Of a stretch of DNA of 62,000 nt, positions 11,442 to 22,331 are shown piece after piece. Origin of the DNA: Gnetum montanum (Eukaryota; Streptophyta; Gnetopsida; Gnetales; Gnetaceae); the NCBI GenBank assembly GCA_015680685.1, contig MNCI01021461.1, forward strand, positions 598,784 through 660,783. Reading direction: 5' to 3'. The translations under genes and the position numbers were made by a program. Position 1 is the stretch's first letter. Every line of letters begins with the position of its first letter. The notes beneath the pieces are model-generated. The model did no database searches. It had not been told where the DNA came from and worked only from the letters and a program-made list of their open reading frames with translations.

Positions 11442-11459
11442 TGGCACTGTTGCCAGGGA
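11442..11459 (+). promoter_or_regulatory. Primer binding site, tRNA-Asp type, element B
   Basis: TGGCACTGTTGCCAGGGA follows the LTR after one base. It differs from the complement of the plant tRNA-Asp 3' end, TGGCGCCGTTGCCGGGGA, at three positions. All three are CpG sites turned into CpA or TpG. This primer is common in Athila and related plant Ty3/gypsy elements. Confidence 0.85.
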
Positions 11460-11577
11460 TGGAGCTAGTTCTTTAGATTAGTTATATCATACAAGATTGC
11501 TGTAACAAGTATTAACGATATATCCTTTAGAAAAGAAATTAAATTAAATTTAATTAAGTCACACATGGTTCACAACC

Positions 11578-13438
11578 ATGTCTCTCTCACAAGACTATAA
11601 TAATGCCACATCTAGTGAGGCAATTCATTGGAGAACTAATGAATATTATAATAATGAAGATTGGAGTACACAACCCAAGGTGGGGGTTTCTTATAACCAT
11701 AAACAAAGACAACATCGTTCCAATGCACGAAAGCATAACTTACCCGATGACAATGAACCCCTATTGGCCACTACAAGCTTAACAAAAATACAAGAGGCTG
11801 TTCGAATAGCCCACATGCATCGTAAGGAAAGTTGTCTACCCACGCTTGATTTAAACAACTTTCCCAAGTTTTCAGGAGGCTATGATTTAGATCCGCAACA
11901 ACATTTACAAGCCTTCTATGATTCCTATACATGGAACAATATTGATAATGGGTGGCAAAAACTTAAGCTCTTTCCTTTGACACTCATTGGCCAAGAAAAA
12001 GTATGATATAGGTTGTTAAAACTAAACTCAATTCGACGTTGGCCAACAATGGTAGAAATTTTCAACGAAAGATATTAAACCTATGCGAGAGTGTCAGCCT
12101 TGAGGAGACAAATCCAAGAATGGAAACAAGCGAAACATGAACCCTTGGACATGGCCTTAGAAAGATATTATGCATTGTGAAACAATTGCCCAGGCCATGG
12201 GTTCTCCGAGGAGAGGCTAATGCACCATATCATAGATGGGCTCTGTAATGAAACAAGGGAGACCCTAGGGATGTACGCCCAAGGTCAACTATATGAGCTA
12301 CGAACTCGTTAACTCCAAGAGCTTATTAAGCGGATAGCAAAAGAAGAAGGAGAAATAGCCAAATGGGAGAATGTTGAAAGTTTCCAATAGGACCAAAATA
12401 TTAACTTAACAAGGGTCCATGATCATGAAGAGGAGAAATCAACTCACTTCAAGGAGGTGGAATCATCTTTGCCAATCNNNNNNNNNNNNNNNNNNNNNNN
12501 NNNNNNNNNNNNNNNNNNNNNNNNNNNNNATGTATCAATGTAATATTTGCTTGTATGATCACCCCAAAGGTCAATGTCCAATTTTGTCACATTTACATGA
12601 GCATTGGGGAGGAATGTTACATCTAGAGTTCATACAAAAATACTGTGTCCAACCACAGTGGCAAAAACCTCAGTTGTGGGGGAGGCCACCACCAACTGGA
12701 CCATACCCTTCATATGTCCTAGCACCAAATGCTTACTATGTTCAACACCTTGTTTCTCCAATAGGATCAGCATCCTCTACCTCACCTCATCGTTATCATT
12801 CTCCTGAGTACTATCCACCCATGTCCTCTCCAACAAGATCACCACCTCATATGCCTTACCCTTCTTCTCAACCTCAATATTCTCATACTTCACCCCCTTT
12901 TGCATCCCTGCCAGCTATGCCAAAAGATTTTGCACCATAGCACCAACCCGCAAATGTTACTTATGCTGCTACTGTTAACAGCAGTGGAAGTCTTTCACAA
13001 CATTGAAGGCGTCCCTTCTTTAGATGTGATCGTCGAAAGGGACACCACAATTTAGAATCCACTACATCCACCAACTTAGCACAAAACCAACACTGTGGTG
13101 CATCTTCCTCTTCAAACCCAACGCCTCATGTTACCTTATCAAGGCCACCACTCAATGCTCCAACATCCATGGGGCCCAATGAATATTGCCACATGGGGAG
13201 CCATGTTGATCCTTACATACCATCTTATGGTCACAAGTACCATAGTGGGTCAACTCCTTATAAATTAACCACATCTTATAACTTGCCCCACTATGTCAAC
13301 CCGAATCAACTATGTGAACCCCAATGGGGTAAGTATGACTAGGTCCCAATATTTCCAACATGCAAGGATCCCAACCTTCCATTTATTAATTCTTGCCATG
13401 TTCAACTGTTTAGTTATGGGGGGTATCCCCCATTCTAA
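11578..13438 (+). pseudogene. gag of element B, decayed
   Basis: The frame starts at ATG 11578 (MSLSQDYNN). It runs clean for 142 codons, then acquires stops. Blocks in order: EPLLATTSLTKIQEA (~11757), FPKFSGGYDLDPQQHLQAF (~11865), WQKLKLFPLTLIGQEKV (~11950), the gag core to ~12330, then a 52-base run of N (12478-12529). After the gap come a zinc knuckle CNICLYDHPKGQC (CX2CX3HX4C, from 12539) and a long Pro/Ser/Tyr-rich tail ending SYGGYPPF at TAA 13436. The frame before and after the gap differs by one base, but the gap length may not be real. Gag would form the particle and bind RNA; protease is not encoded. Confidence 0.85.
12478..12529. other. Assembly gap (52 N)
   Basis: Unknown bases inside the gag of element B, just before the zinc knuckle. 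Reading-frame continuity across it cannot be judged. Confidence 0.99.
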
Positions 13439-14781
13439 CAACATAGAATTAATAATTTTTTTTAGTTTCTTTAATTTTTCAACTTTTTGTTTTCCAGTTT
13501 TTCATCCTTTTAATTTATTGTTTTATCTTTTTGTCTCTTTATCTTTTTATGAGTAATCTCATCTACGAATAAAACACTCATGTGACTCGTTGGTTGAGGT
13601 GTTGTTCTATGTTATCAAGTCTCGGGTGATCAATTATTTGGATAGTGAGCCCACTACACCCACACATCCACTCTACAAATAAGAGGTTCTATGCGAGGGT
13701 ACAATGATATTCTCGACATTTTTGAACTTAAAATTAATCTTATGTTCATTGTACCTAGAATGAAGAAGGATGGACCAAGAGGGAATGATTAGGGTGTGAC
13801 ATCAAGGGAAATTGCAGATTCTCTGTGGTGACATCTATGGGAGTTATCATGCAACATGGTTGTACTAAGATCCTTGTAGATCTAACGAAAAATGGGAGTA
13901 AGAGTAATCAAAAAGGGCACTCAAAAATCCAATTCTATTCTAGGGGGTCCCACTGGAAAGACATGCACCCATGCCTTATGGTTGGTGGCTTCTCTGGATT
14001 TAGCATTCATAAAAAAAAAGAGAGAAAAAGAAAAGAAGAAAAACAAAGTGCCACAAAACAAAAATCACTCCTCCCTTGAACAAAACGCCAAGTGATCGTA
14101 TGCCTTGTTGTTTTGGTACTCTCATAGTTGTTCATCATGGGATGAAACAATGTGATGTCACTGATTAGAGGAATGGACTTGGTCCTGATCTTGGAACAAC
14201 GAGTTAATGACACTTTAATCATGCTGTGCACACAGAATTCATTGTGGCCTGAGTTAGATACCTCACATCCCAATCTCTACAATCCGTTCTTTGATTCATT
14301 CTATCTTGTTGTTCATGTATTTGTGACTTGTGTCTTGTATAGCATTGAATTCATACCTAATCACGGTGGTATCTACATGTGTGTGTTTTTATGCATCGGT
14401 ATAGATTACATTTAATCCTTCTAGTGCCTACAGACATCTTAAGGTGTGGTTACGCAAGGGCATATAGGTTGGAACCTGCTTTGGGGAGGATCCACTTGCA
14501 TGAATTTTGTAATTTGTACTTGTTGCACACCACCACATCATCTTATACCCTCCAATGACTTCATTGCCAAATATATTCTTTTGTTTGTCATCATTTTATC
14601 AAATGTTTCTCAAAACCAAATCCAACATTAAATTTTTAGGGCAACTTCCTTGAAAAATTTCTAACTCTAAAATCACACTAAGTAAAGAATTTAGCATTTA
14701 TTAAAGGCAATGAGTAAGGTATGGAATCATTGATTTTTTTTTCAATAAGCTTACTAACAATTAATCTTTGTGTGCTTATAG
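13439..14781 (+). other. Non-coding spacer of element B
   Basis: The spacer lies between gag and accessory ORF, where protease and pol would be in a full element. No pol motif is visible. CTACAAATAAGAGG at 13673-13686 differs by one base from the LTR TATA context and could mark an internal promoter. A purine-rich A/G tract lies at 14010-14045. The end, TTTGTGTGCTTATAG at 14767-14781, looks like a splice acceptor placed directly against the next ATG. Confidence 0.55.
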
Positions 14782-15217
14782 ATGGCCCCTAAAAGAAGAC
14801 AACAAGGAGGACCTTCTCAAGGTGCAACCGAATGACCTGGGGGAGGCAGAGGCCAAGGACCTCATGCAGTACATGTAGAGCAGAAGCCAATCATTCAACA
14901 TCCATCGTGAAACTCCTATTACTACATAATCTATCCAAGCAAAGGGAGGAGAGGTTAAGGCCCGAGTCTATGAAGAGGAATGATAGCTATTTGTGGCATG
15001 GTATGTCAAGGCCAATCAAGTGTTCCTACAGCTGCCGTATCCATGAAAAGTGCCGACTCCATCAAACATTGGAACATCAGCATGGACGACTCATAATCCT
15101 CAAACAGAAGAGGAGAAACATCAGGTGGTTCTTCAATGGTATCAATATCAGAGGCTTGGCGTGCAGAATAAAGGAAAGGCACCCATGGAGGTGCCACCAC
15201 GATCGGGAACCCCATGA
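14782..15217 (+). pseudogene. Accessory ORF of element B, internally deleted
   Basis: The start MAPKRRQQGGPSQG matches the start of the element A ORF, and the end (FVAWYVKANQVFLQLPY at ~14990, then EEEKHQV, stop at 15215 after PPRSGTP) matches its C-terminus. Everything between, including the plant-transposon-type domain and the coiled coil, is missing, so about 145 codons remain of some 915. In-frame stops are present. CAG at 15122-15124 stands opposite TAG at 3461-3463 in element A, direct evidence that a stop there arose from glutamine. Confidence 0.75.
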
Positions 15218-15358
15218 ATTCCACAAGTTTTGTCTTTTTTTTCTATGTCCAAATTTTGTTTAAATTTCCACTATGACATGAAGAAATTTTTTAGTCAGTC
15301 AATAATCCCATACCTATCCACTGTGTATTCACTTGAGCTTGTTCCTCACCTTCTTTAA

Positions 15359-15392
15359 CTCGAGGACAAGTTTTTACTCAGTCATGGGGGTA
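15359..15392 (+). promoter_or_regulatory. Polypurine tract of element B
   Basis: CTCGAGGACAAG (15359-15370) is followed by ATGGGGGTA ending at 15392, directly before the 3' LTR. The G run at 15386-15390 is the expected plus-strand primer. Element C has the same ATGGGGGTA at 20532-20540. Confidence 0.75.
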
Positions 15393-15530
15393 TGATGAAG
15401 TGCTATATAGTCGATGCATTGACTAGGCTGCGTATACAGGGCCCCGTATATGTGGCCGCGTCGACGCGGCCTAGTCGATGCATCCCTAATGCATCAATGT
15501 GGCCCCGTTTACGCAGCCACCTATCTTGGC

Positions 15531-15544
15531 CTATAAATAAGAGG
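15531..15544 (+). promoter_or_regulatory. TATA box, 3' LTR of B
   Basis: CTATAAATAAGAGG, 138 bases from the LTR start, as in the 5' LTR. Confidence 0.75.
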
Positions 15545-15669
15545 GCCTTCCACCTCATTTAGGCATCTATCTTTTAATTGTAGCGAAGCTCTTGCATTTT
15601 GTTTCTGTAGGAGTTAGATTATTTTCCCAAGTGCATGCCCGCAGTGTGATGCTTGTAATTGTACGGAAC

Positions 15670-15717
15670 CTTTATTCAAGTGTGACATACTTGGACACGC
15701 ACATGATCAGCAATAAA
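15670..15717 (+). terminator. Poly(A) region, 3' LTR of B
   Basis: CTTTATTCAAG (one CpG lost) at 15670-15680 and AATAAA at 15712-15717. Confidence 0.65.
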
Positions 15718-16270
15718 GATCGAGATTACTTTGTCATTACAGCATTCACTTAGTTTAATTATTTAATTATTATTGTTATTTATTGTTTTCTTAGTTAATA
15801 TTTCTTTATCATCATTTACTACTACTGTTGTTAAATGCATAATAAGTATGACTTAATCACAGGGATTTAAGTGTGACTACTTGGTAACTCAGTAGCGTAC
15901 CTAGGATCTACGCTTGGTAACCCTAGTAGTAGTCATGCACGAGGTCCAAGATGTGTACGGATGATTAAGGAATGGATGCTCATGGCAGTTAGGTTAGCTT
16001 AGACTTCATTTCCTATTACTCATTAGTTTAATCGAGATTATTCTCCATTTTCTCTAGGAGTAGCACTAATTTAGGATTACATCATATGCCTCACTCTGGA
16101 CTGAACCATACGTGACAAAGCAAATACTAGTCCAGGTGGGAAGACAACGAACTGCGATCAACGTGTAACTATCTAGATACCACAACTAGCCTGTCCACAG
16201 AGTTCGACTGGATTGCGCTTGAATGCTTGTATTCGTATGGTTGAGTGTAGGGGAACCTAGCCGCTCATCA

Positions 16271-16275
16271 GCTTG
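16271..16275 (+). repeat. Right target duplication of element B (GCTTG)
   Basis: Perfect match to 10558-10562. Confidence 0.93.
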
Positions 16276-16610
16276 GAACTTACCTTCTCTTAAGAAGAGC
16301 ATTATTAGTCTTAAGTTAATAGATCAATCCATTATCATTTTCTTGGGATTGGTAGAGGACATTGTAACCATCATTTGTGGGTGGTCATATCTTGTGGACT
16401 TCTTGATGATTCACATGTAAAATTGCAAAGGAAACTTCCTAATCATCATGAGAAGGGCATGGCTAAGTAAAATTGATGTGCAAATAGAAATCAAAGACCT
16501 ATCCTTGAAGATTTTCAAGGAAAATGAATTTGGAAAAATAGAGAAGAAGTGTGTTCCATGCATCACATACCATGACACAAGGTATTACTATGTGCAAAAA
16601 TTATGAACTA
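16271..16610 (+). pseudogene. Protease 3' part, element C unit 2
   Basis: This continues the protease split by element B: LIDQSIIIFLGLVEDIVTII and CGWSYLVDFLMIH, then NFLIIMRRAWLS near 16430 and FGKIEKKCVPCITYHD. It matches unit 1 at 6936-7260 block for block. Confidence 0.75.
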
Positions 16611-17029
16611 TCAAAAGTACAACACTTACAACATGTAGGTAGTGTGCTAATGTCATAGAAATTCAAAGGTTCCTGTATGCAATAGTCACAAAATAGGAGG
16701 GCACCCAGTGGCTAATAGGTAAATCTAGAAGTAGTTCAACCTTGTTCATGGAACAAAATGAGATCCTAACAAGTGCCTATATAGAAGGCATGATCAAAAT
16801 AGAGCAAGTTCATTTCCAACTCTCCAATGAACATGATGAAGCCAATCAGGGAAAGTTGAAAATCTCTAAGAGTTTTAAATAGGAGCCCCTTGGGTTAAAA
16901 GCTCTATTGGTTGGAATGGAATATGCTTTTCTAAAAAATGACAAGCCAGTCATTATTAATGAGAATCTTTATCCTGTATGAAAAAGAAGCTACTAGAGGT
17001 GGTTAAAAAATGGCCAATAACCTTTGCTT

Positions 17030-17918
17030 GATCATATCATGAGCTGACTAAAATTACTCCAAGGATATGCTAACATCGCATCCACACAGATGCCTTCATT
17101 AAATTAAAGAGGCACCTACAGTGGTAGTTGAATTCCAAACTAAAGCAAATCATCAAAGAGGAGATTGAACAACTCCTCAAGGTAGGGTTCATTTGCCCCA
17201 TTACGAATTGTGTGTGGGTTAGCCCACTCATGATAATGCTAAAGAAAAGTGGTTAATGGAGGGTCTGCATTGATTTTAGACTATTGAATAGGGCAACATA
17301 CAAGGATCATTTTCAGTTGTCATTTTTCAACTAGGTGTTGGATACCATTTCTAGACATTGCTTTTATAGCTTTTCTAATGATTATAGTGGTTATAATCAA
17401 ATATAAATAGCACTGAAAGATTAGGCCAAAACCACATTCATGAGTTCTTAGGGAACTTTCGTGTATAGAAAGATGCCATTTGGCCTATGTAATGTCCTTG
17501 CCATATTTCAATGCCTTGTCTTGAGCATTTTCTAACAACAAATTGGTAGCAGGGTGGAAGTCTTCATGGATGACTTCTCCACCTATGAGGCTACATTTGA
17601 GGAAGCCTTGGACCATCTTGATCAAGTGTTGAAAAGATGCATGGAGACAAAACTTTGGCTCAATTAGTAGAAGAGCCACTTGATGGTCTAGGAAGGCACT
17701 ATTTTGGGACATAAAATTTTACAGAAATGGATTGAGGTGGACCCTAAAAAAAGAAGGGTCATCCAAGGAATAGCCTGACAACCTAAAATAGTTAAATATA
17801 TGAGGTCATTCCTTGGCCACAGTGGCTACTACCGATGCTTCATTGAGAATTTCTCTAAGATCACCAAATCATTGGTGGAGCTGACAAAGAAGGATGCTCT
17901 ATTTGTTTAGACAAATTA
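17030..17918 (+). pseudogene. Reverse transcriptase remnant, element C unit 2
   Basis: EVFMDDFSTYEATFEEALDH carries an intact FMDD box (17563-17574). Then come QVLKRCMETKLWLN, GTILGHKILQKWIEVDPK and MRSFLGHSGYYRCFIENFSK. The pattern is Athila RT with its connection domain. The copy ends at LTKKDALFV near 17910, the same residue where unit 1 RT ends, and the accessory ORF remnant follows without RNase H or integrase. Confidence 0.8.
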
Positions 17919-20302
17919 GTGTGTCTTACTTGGTGGATGCCATCTTTCAAGCACTTAGGTTGCTAGACACTAGAGTAACATTGCCAAAAATATCAACTCA
18001 AGTAGACCTAGAAGTAAAGAAAGAATTGGTCTAGTAGTGCTACGGAGTTGATTGCAAAGAATATGGTGCACTTAGAACTATAGAATGTGCATATTTTAAA
18101 ATTATGGCCTACCATCTTAATCCAATAGTGAGGCCAAGTAAGGTGACAACCTTTTTTACCCATGAATGTATCACTCTAAGCAAGAAACTCCTAGTGAATC
18201 TTCCACAATTGATCTATCTAGAGATCGAAAAACACTTTAAAGAGAATGAGTGTGGGAGAAAGGAAATTTCCTTCTTGTTCCTCATTCTCAAATTTTGTAG
18301 AAGGGTAGGTATTGCCCATTATGCCAATGAAATCCTTCATCATGCTTCTACTACCTCATGGGTAGAGATGATGAAGGATAAGGTCCCTAGTAAGGTTCAA
18401 GAAAAGGAGTAGCCACCACCATCATCCATTAATCAGGAAACAATGTTGAAGACATGCTCTACCATTAAGTTCATGCAAAAACTCCATGAGCAACTCCTAC
18501 GATAGTAGTAAGCTGGATTGACTGGTGAACCATCCATTTACTAACAAGGATTAAGCCATTTGAATGAGGTCACTCATACCATCAGCTGGTTGGAGGAGAC
18601 AACACCATTGTTTACTACCCAAAGAATGGAGGTGTTTTCAAGGTTAAATGCTAGTTCCCAAGAGGTAATGGTCCTTCTAGGAGAAGAGAAATTTTTTAGA
18701 AATCTCTAAAAATTCCACTACCTTCTCAGTGCACTTGGAGGAGGGTGAGGGGGTAACTATTCTAGTGATGCAGCACCATGGATAGGAGATAGTGGCAGAG
18801 GTGGTGGTTAGTCATGTGGGTGAAGTCCTCAATGCTCTTGTAGCTATTGTTCCTAATGTTGTTGCACTTTAGGATGTCTAGACATCTATTGGAGGTAGTG
18901 GGATGCTGAGCGCAACCTAGCACAAGGAGGTGTTGAATTGATTAGTTGGAACTGGGAAATTGCTTTTGGAGGTCTTTGATCTTCTACATGAAATCACAAC
19001 AACCTAGTTGGTGCTCTTGGAGGCTAGGGTTAAGTACATCATTATTAACACCCAACTTGAAATAGCCATAGTTGAAAATTGATGCTTGGCTATAGAAGTT
19101 ATGAACCTTAGAGCTTGCTTAGCTAATCTTGCTATTCTTAGCCAGGCAATGACAAGTGATGAAACTTTCTTATAGCTTTAGGAAAGACTTAAAGCTATCA
19201 AGAATGTCAAGAAGACTACTATCTTCGATGTGTTTGTGATAGAAGTAATGAGATATCACATTAAAAAGTACCCATTGGAGATGCGTAAAAAGAATGCAAT
19301 TTTGACCAAAAAAAACTATTACTTATGAAATGCTGATACCCAAAAGATCTAGATGATTAAATATTTTCAACAATAGTAGGAGTAGCTTGCCTAGGTAACC
19401 ATGGACCTAAGGAGGTTGGCTACATAAAACAGCAATGTCTTGATGGAGGAAGTCCATGGTCTTCACAAAAATCAGTGATTGAGATCGCCACTTGAAAAAA
19501 TCAGGCCCTTAAGTTTGAAAGGGTTAAGAATCATTATAGGGATTAGGTTGGCTTTCAAAAGGAGATCAATGAAAAAGAAATCAAGTTGGTGAAAGAAAAA
19601 ATGAATGAGGCTTTCCAGTAGCTCCAACAAGGAGGTGACATGTGACAACCCCTCTTTGATGAATTGAATGTGTATAACAAGGTAGAAATTTGCCTCAAGA
19701 AGCTACAAATCGAGGAGATGATGGAGTACATGGAGATCACCAACCTCTATTATGTAAACTTGGCAATGCTAACTATTGGGAGGCCAAGGTTAGAATTGGA
19801 GAAGTAGGTGGCTAGCTTGTACCTTCTGTATAAGGTCAAGTTCAAGCATCACAAGGAGACAAAACAAAAGTTAGAAATGGCCAATATTGAACTTAAAGTT
19901 CTTAGAGCAAAATTCATAGACCAAAGATCAATAGATAAGAACCTAGACTGGGGGATGAATGACTACCAAGAGTTGTAAAACACTATCAGGATGTTCAACA
20001 TCAAACATAAACAATTCATAGCTTGGTTTGTCAACATAAAGGAGTTGTTCCATACAATGCCTTGTCCATGGGATGTGCCTGTACCAGCCCACACTAGTGA
20101 CATTGTGTGGACTATGTATGATCCTTGGAGTAAGGAGGAGAAGATGAAAGCATTTTTGGATGCTTTCCATCTTCCACCAATAGTTGAGGTTGCAGTAGGA
20201 TAGCCATAACCCCAAGAGCCTCAACCATAATTGTCGCATACACCTGAGGTAAGGGAAGATCCTTTAGAACCTCAAGAGCCTCCATCACGTGGGACCGTTT
20301 GA
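17919..20302 (+). pseudogene. Accessory ORF remnant of element C
   Basis: Homologous to the element A ORF but lacking its N-terminus. It starts inside the plant-transposon-type domain (DAIFQALRLLDT, then AYFKIMAYHL and SFLFLILKFCRRVGIAHYAN around 18090-18330). A long Lys/Glu-rich coiled-coil part follows, including MEYMEITNLYYVNLAMLTIG near 19725, where element A has EYMELANLRYIDLSMLTVG. It then gives QFIAWFVNIKELF at ~20010, DPWSKEEK, and ends PPSRGTV at the TGA at 20300. Many stops. The three copies share order and C-terminus, so this is one protein family. Confidence 0.75.
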
Positions 20303-20540
20303 TTTTCTCCTTATCTTCAAGCCATTAGAGGGGTTCAATTCTCAATTTTTGTAATGGTGTTTAATTTTGTTATCGTGAGCACCAATTTTTGTAAAAGTTG
20401 TAAATATGTATACTTGGGAACTTAGCATTAGTTTGTCAGTTAGTTAGTCAGTCAATAATCCCATACTTTTTCAAATTTTTGTAAAAAGCTTGTTCCTCCT
20501 TTTGTTCACTCAAGGATGAGTTCATTTAGTCATGGGGGTA
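20303..20540 (+). other. 3' UTR and polypurine tract of element C
   Basis: Holds AATAATCCCATAC (also in A and B) and ends ATGGGGGTA at 20540 against the LTR. The CTCGAGGACAAG box is reduced to ACTCAAGGATGAG. Confidence 0.7.
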
Positions 20541-20638
20541 TGATGAGTCATGGTTGATTGGATCTAATCAACGTGATCCTATTGATGCATGATTTGATGC
20601 ATCGACACTTATGCATTGAGGGAGTGACTTATCTTTCC

Positions 20639-20647
20639 TATATAAAT
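20639..20647 (+). promoter_or_regulatory. TATA box, LTR C
   Basis: TATATAAAT, about 98 bases from the LTR start. Confidence 0.65.
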
Positions 20648-20770
20648 GTGTGTATATACTGCATTTAAGCATTTGTTGTTTAGTAGCATTGTGGAACTCT
20701 TATAGTTTGTTCATTTAAAAGTTAGAATATTTTCTAAGTGCCCATAAATGGAGTTGAGAAGTGTATAGGT

Positions 20771-20821
20771 CTTTATTCGAGCACTGATGTACCTGGACAC
20801 CTTAATGTGAATGACAATAAA
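20771..20821 (+). terminator. Poly(A) region, LTR C
   Basis: CTTTATTCGAG at 20771-20781 and AATAAA at 20816-20821. Confidence 0.65.
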
Positions 20822-21368
20822 GATGAGCTTTCTTAGTAAACTATGTAGCACTTGGATTTAGCATAATATTTACTTAATGCATTTACCATTCATTCATTTT
20901 GTGTTCATGAATTTAATTAATTAATTAATATCAAATAATTAACACACACAAGTACGACCACCTTGAGCATATGTTAATGCTTAGTAGTCCCAGTAGCGCT
21001 TACGCTTTGTAACCCAATAGTGTTATAACATGTTTAAGATGTGTATGAAAGGTGGGAATAGATGCTTATGTTATGATTAGTTAAGGAATTAATTAGTTGC
21101 TAGATTAATTAAGCATTTAATTACTTTATTTTTACACTTAGGTGAATTAGAAAAAAATATAAATCGATACAAATCATATTTCTTAGTTATACTTAACCAT
21201 ATCATTGTACCTCACTAGTGGGACTAGGAAGACAACAATCATGTTTGTAAGATTCACTGCCTAGATAAAGTGTACCTAGAGAGCTAAAGTCTAGAATTTT
21301 CAACTAGATTGCTTAGTGAGTGTTGGTGATTCTTATGGTTGGGTGTAGGGACTAATCACTGCTCATCA

Positions 21369-22331
21369 CCTCTTTATAAGAGATACAATTCTAGATTCAT
21401 CACAATTACATATATATCTACTACAAACTAAAAAATAATGGATTAGTAAAAGTTACACCAAGTAACATCTTCTAGAAGTTTGTGGACTATATTTTCTTCT
21501 AAATAATTAAAAAGTGATGAAAATGCAAAGATTATTGAAGTTATGAAGATTTTTATATATTATGTATTTTTTAAGACAAAATGCTCATACAAAGTTTAGA
21601 TATTTGAGTCATGTACTTATTTTTATGAGTAAATAATAAATTATGATAATTATGAAGTTTTCGTCTTTGCCATCTTATCTCAGACGTTGCAATGATCATT
21701 TTTCATTTTGATGCATGCTATAGGTTTTGGAGAAAATAATATTATTTTATTATACATTATTTTTTATTACATATTATTTATTTGATGTTATTTTCTTTTG
21801 TTTATTTCATAAAATTCAAACATGAATAACTTTATTTATAAAAGCTCAATTTAGGTAAAATAAGTGTTATTGGAATCATCTTCTAACATACTTTCTAATT
21901 ATATAATTTGCTTTATTCTTCAGCATCTATGGCTTTGTGATTACAGTAGTTTCTATTTTTTAATTATTTTTATTTAATTAATTATTCTAGTAGTAAGAAA
22001 TTTTGTTGCAACATGTTGTATTTTCTTTATGCTTCTAATTAACAATTTTTATTTATTAAATATTTAATTTTTGATTTAGTTAAAACAAGGTTAAATCTAG
22101 GTCCTTGGGGTTTTAAAGCAATTCAATTAGTTACTTATAAAAATTTATAAATAGTTAATAAGCTTCTTACATTTTTAACGATGAAGGTTTGATAAAGTAG
22201 GAAACTTATTTAGAATAATATTAAATATAAAAGCTAGAGCTTTTATGATACAAAGGACTTCTCATTTTGGATGAAACTTAAAGTAGTTTTTAAATATATT
22301 CATTTAAATAAAAAATATTAGAAAGACCATG
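21369..22331. other. AT-rich intergenic sequence
   Basis: No coding frame, repeat or RNA feature is seen. It is the left flank of the chromovirus insertion and ends in CCATG (22327-22331), the target duplication. Confidence 0.6.
22327..22331 (+). repeat. Left target duplication (CCATG)
   Basis: CCATG directly precedes the 5' LTR and matches 32373-32377 exactly. Confidence 0.88.

Larger units (their letters stand above)
10563..16270 (+). mobile_element. Element B, non-autonomous Athila-like LTR element
   Basis: This is a complete 5,708-bp element flanked by GCTTG and nested in the protease of element C. Its order is LTR (878 bp), tRNA-Asp-type primer site, gag, a long spacer, a shortened accessory ORF, polypurine tract, LTR (878 bp). 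No protease, RT, RNase H or integrase is encoded, so it must have been mobilised by a relative. In a sampled ~190-bp stretch the LTRs differ at about 20 positions, some 15 of them transitions, so the insertion is old but younger than element C. Confidence 0.93.
15393..16270 (+). repeat. 3' LTR of element B
   Basis: It is the 878-bp partner of 10563-11440. It keeps a perfect 18-bp palindrome GGCCGCGTCGACGCGGCC at 15454-15471 and an inverted GATGCAT/ATGCATC pair just after. The 5' LTR has lost CpGs in the same palindrome. Confidence 0.93.
4510..21368 (+). mobile_element. Element C, Athila-like, partial, rearranged
   Basis: This old Ty3/gypsy element lacks its 5' LTR, which is cut off by element A. 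In order it holds gag, PR and RT (unit 1), gag, PR and RT again (unit 2, interrupted by element B at 10563-16270), an accessory ORF remnant and the 3' LTR at 20541-21368. No RNase H or integrase is visible in either unit. Lineage rests on the Athila-style protease (ALMDLG..INLIS, PIIMGRAWLST) and RT (EVFMDDFSTY, MRSFLGHSGYYRCFI). The two units differ at roughly a fifth to a quarter of positions in sampled stretches, so the element is older than B. Confidence 0.72.
20541..21368 (+). repeat. 3' LTR of element C
   Basis: The LTR runs from TGATGAGTCA to CTCATCA (828 bp). It has diverged from LTRs A, B and D but keeps their plan: an inverted TTGATT/AATCAA pair (20554-20571), a GATGCAT repeat, TATA box, CTTTATTCGAG, AATAAA. 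It is followed by CCTCT (21369-21373), possibly a target duplication whose partner is outside the window. Confidence 0.85.
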
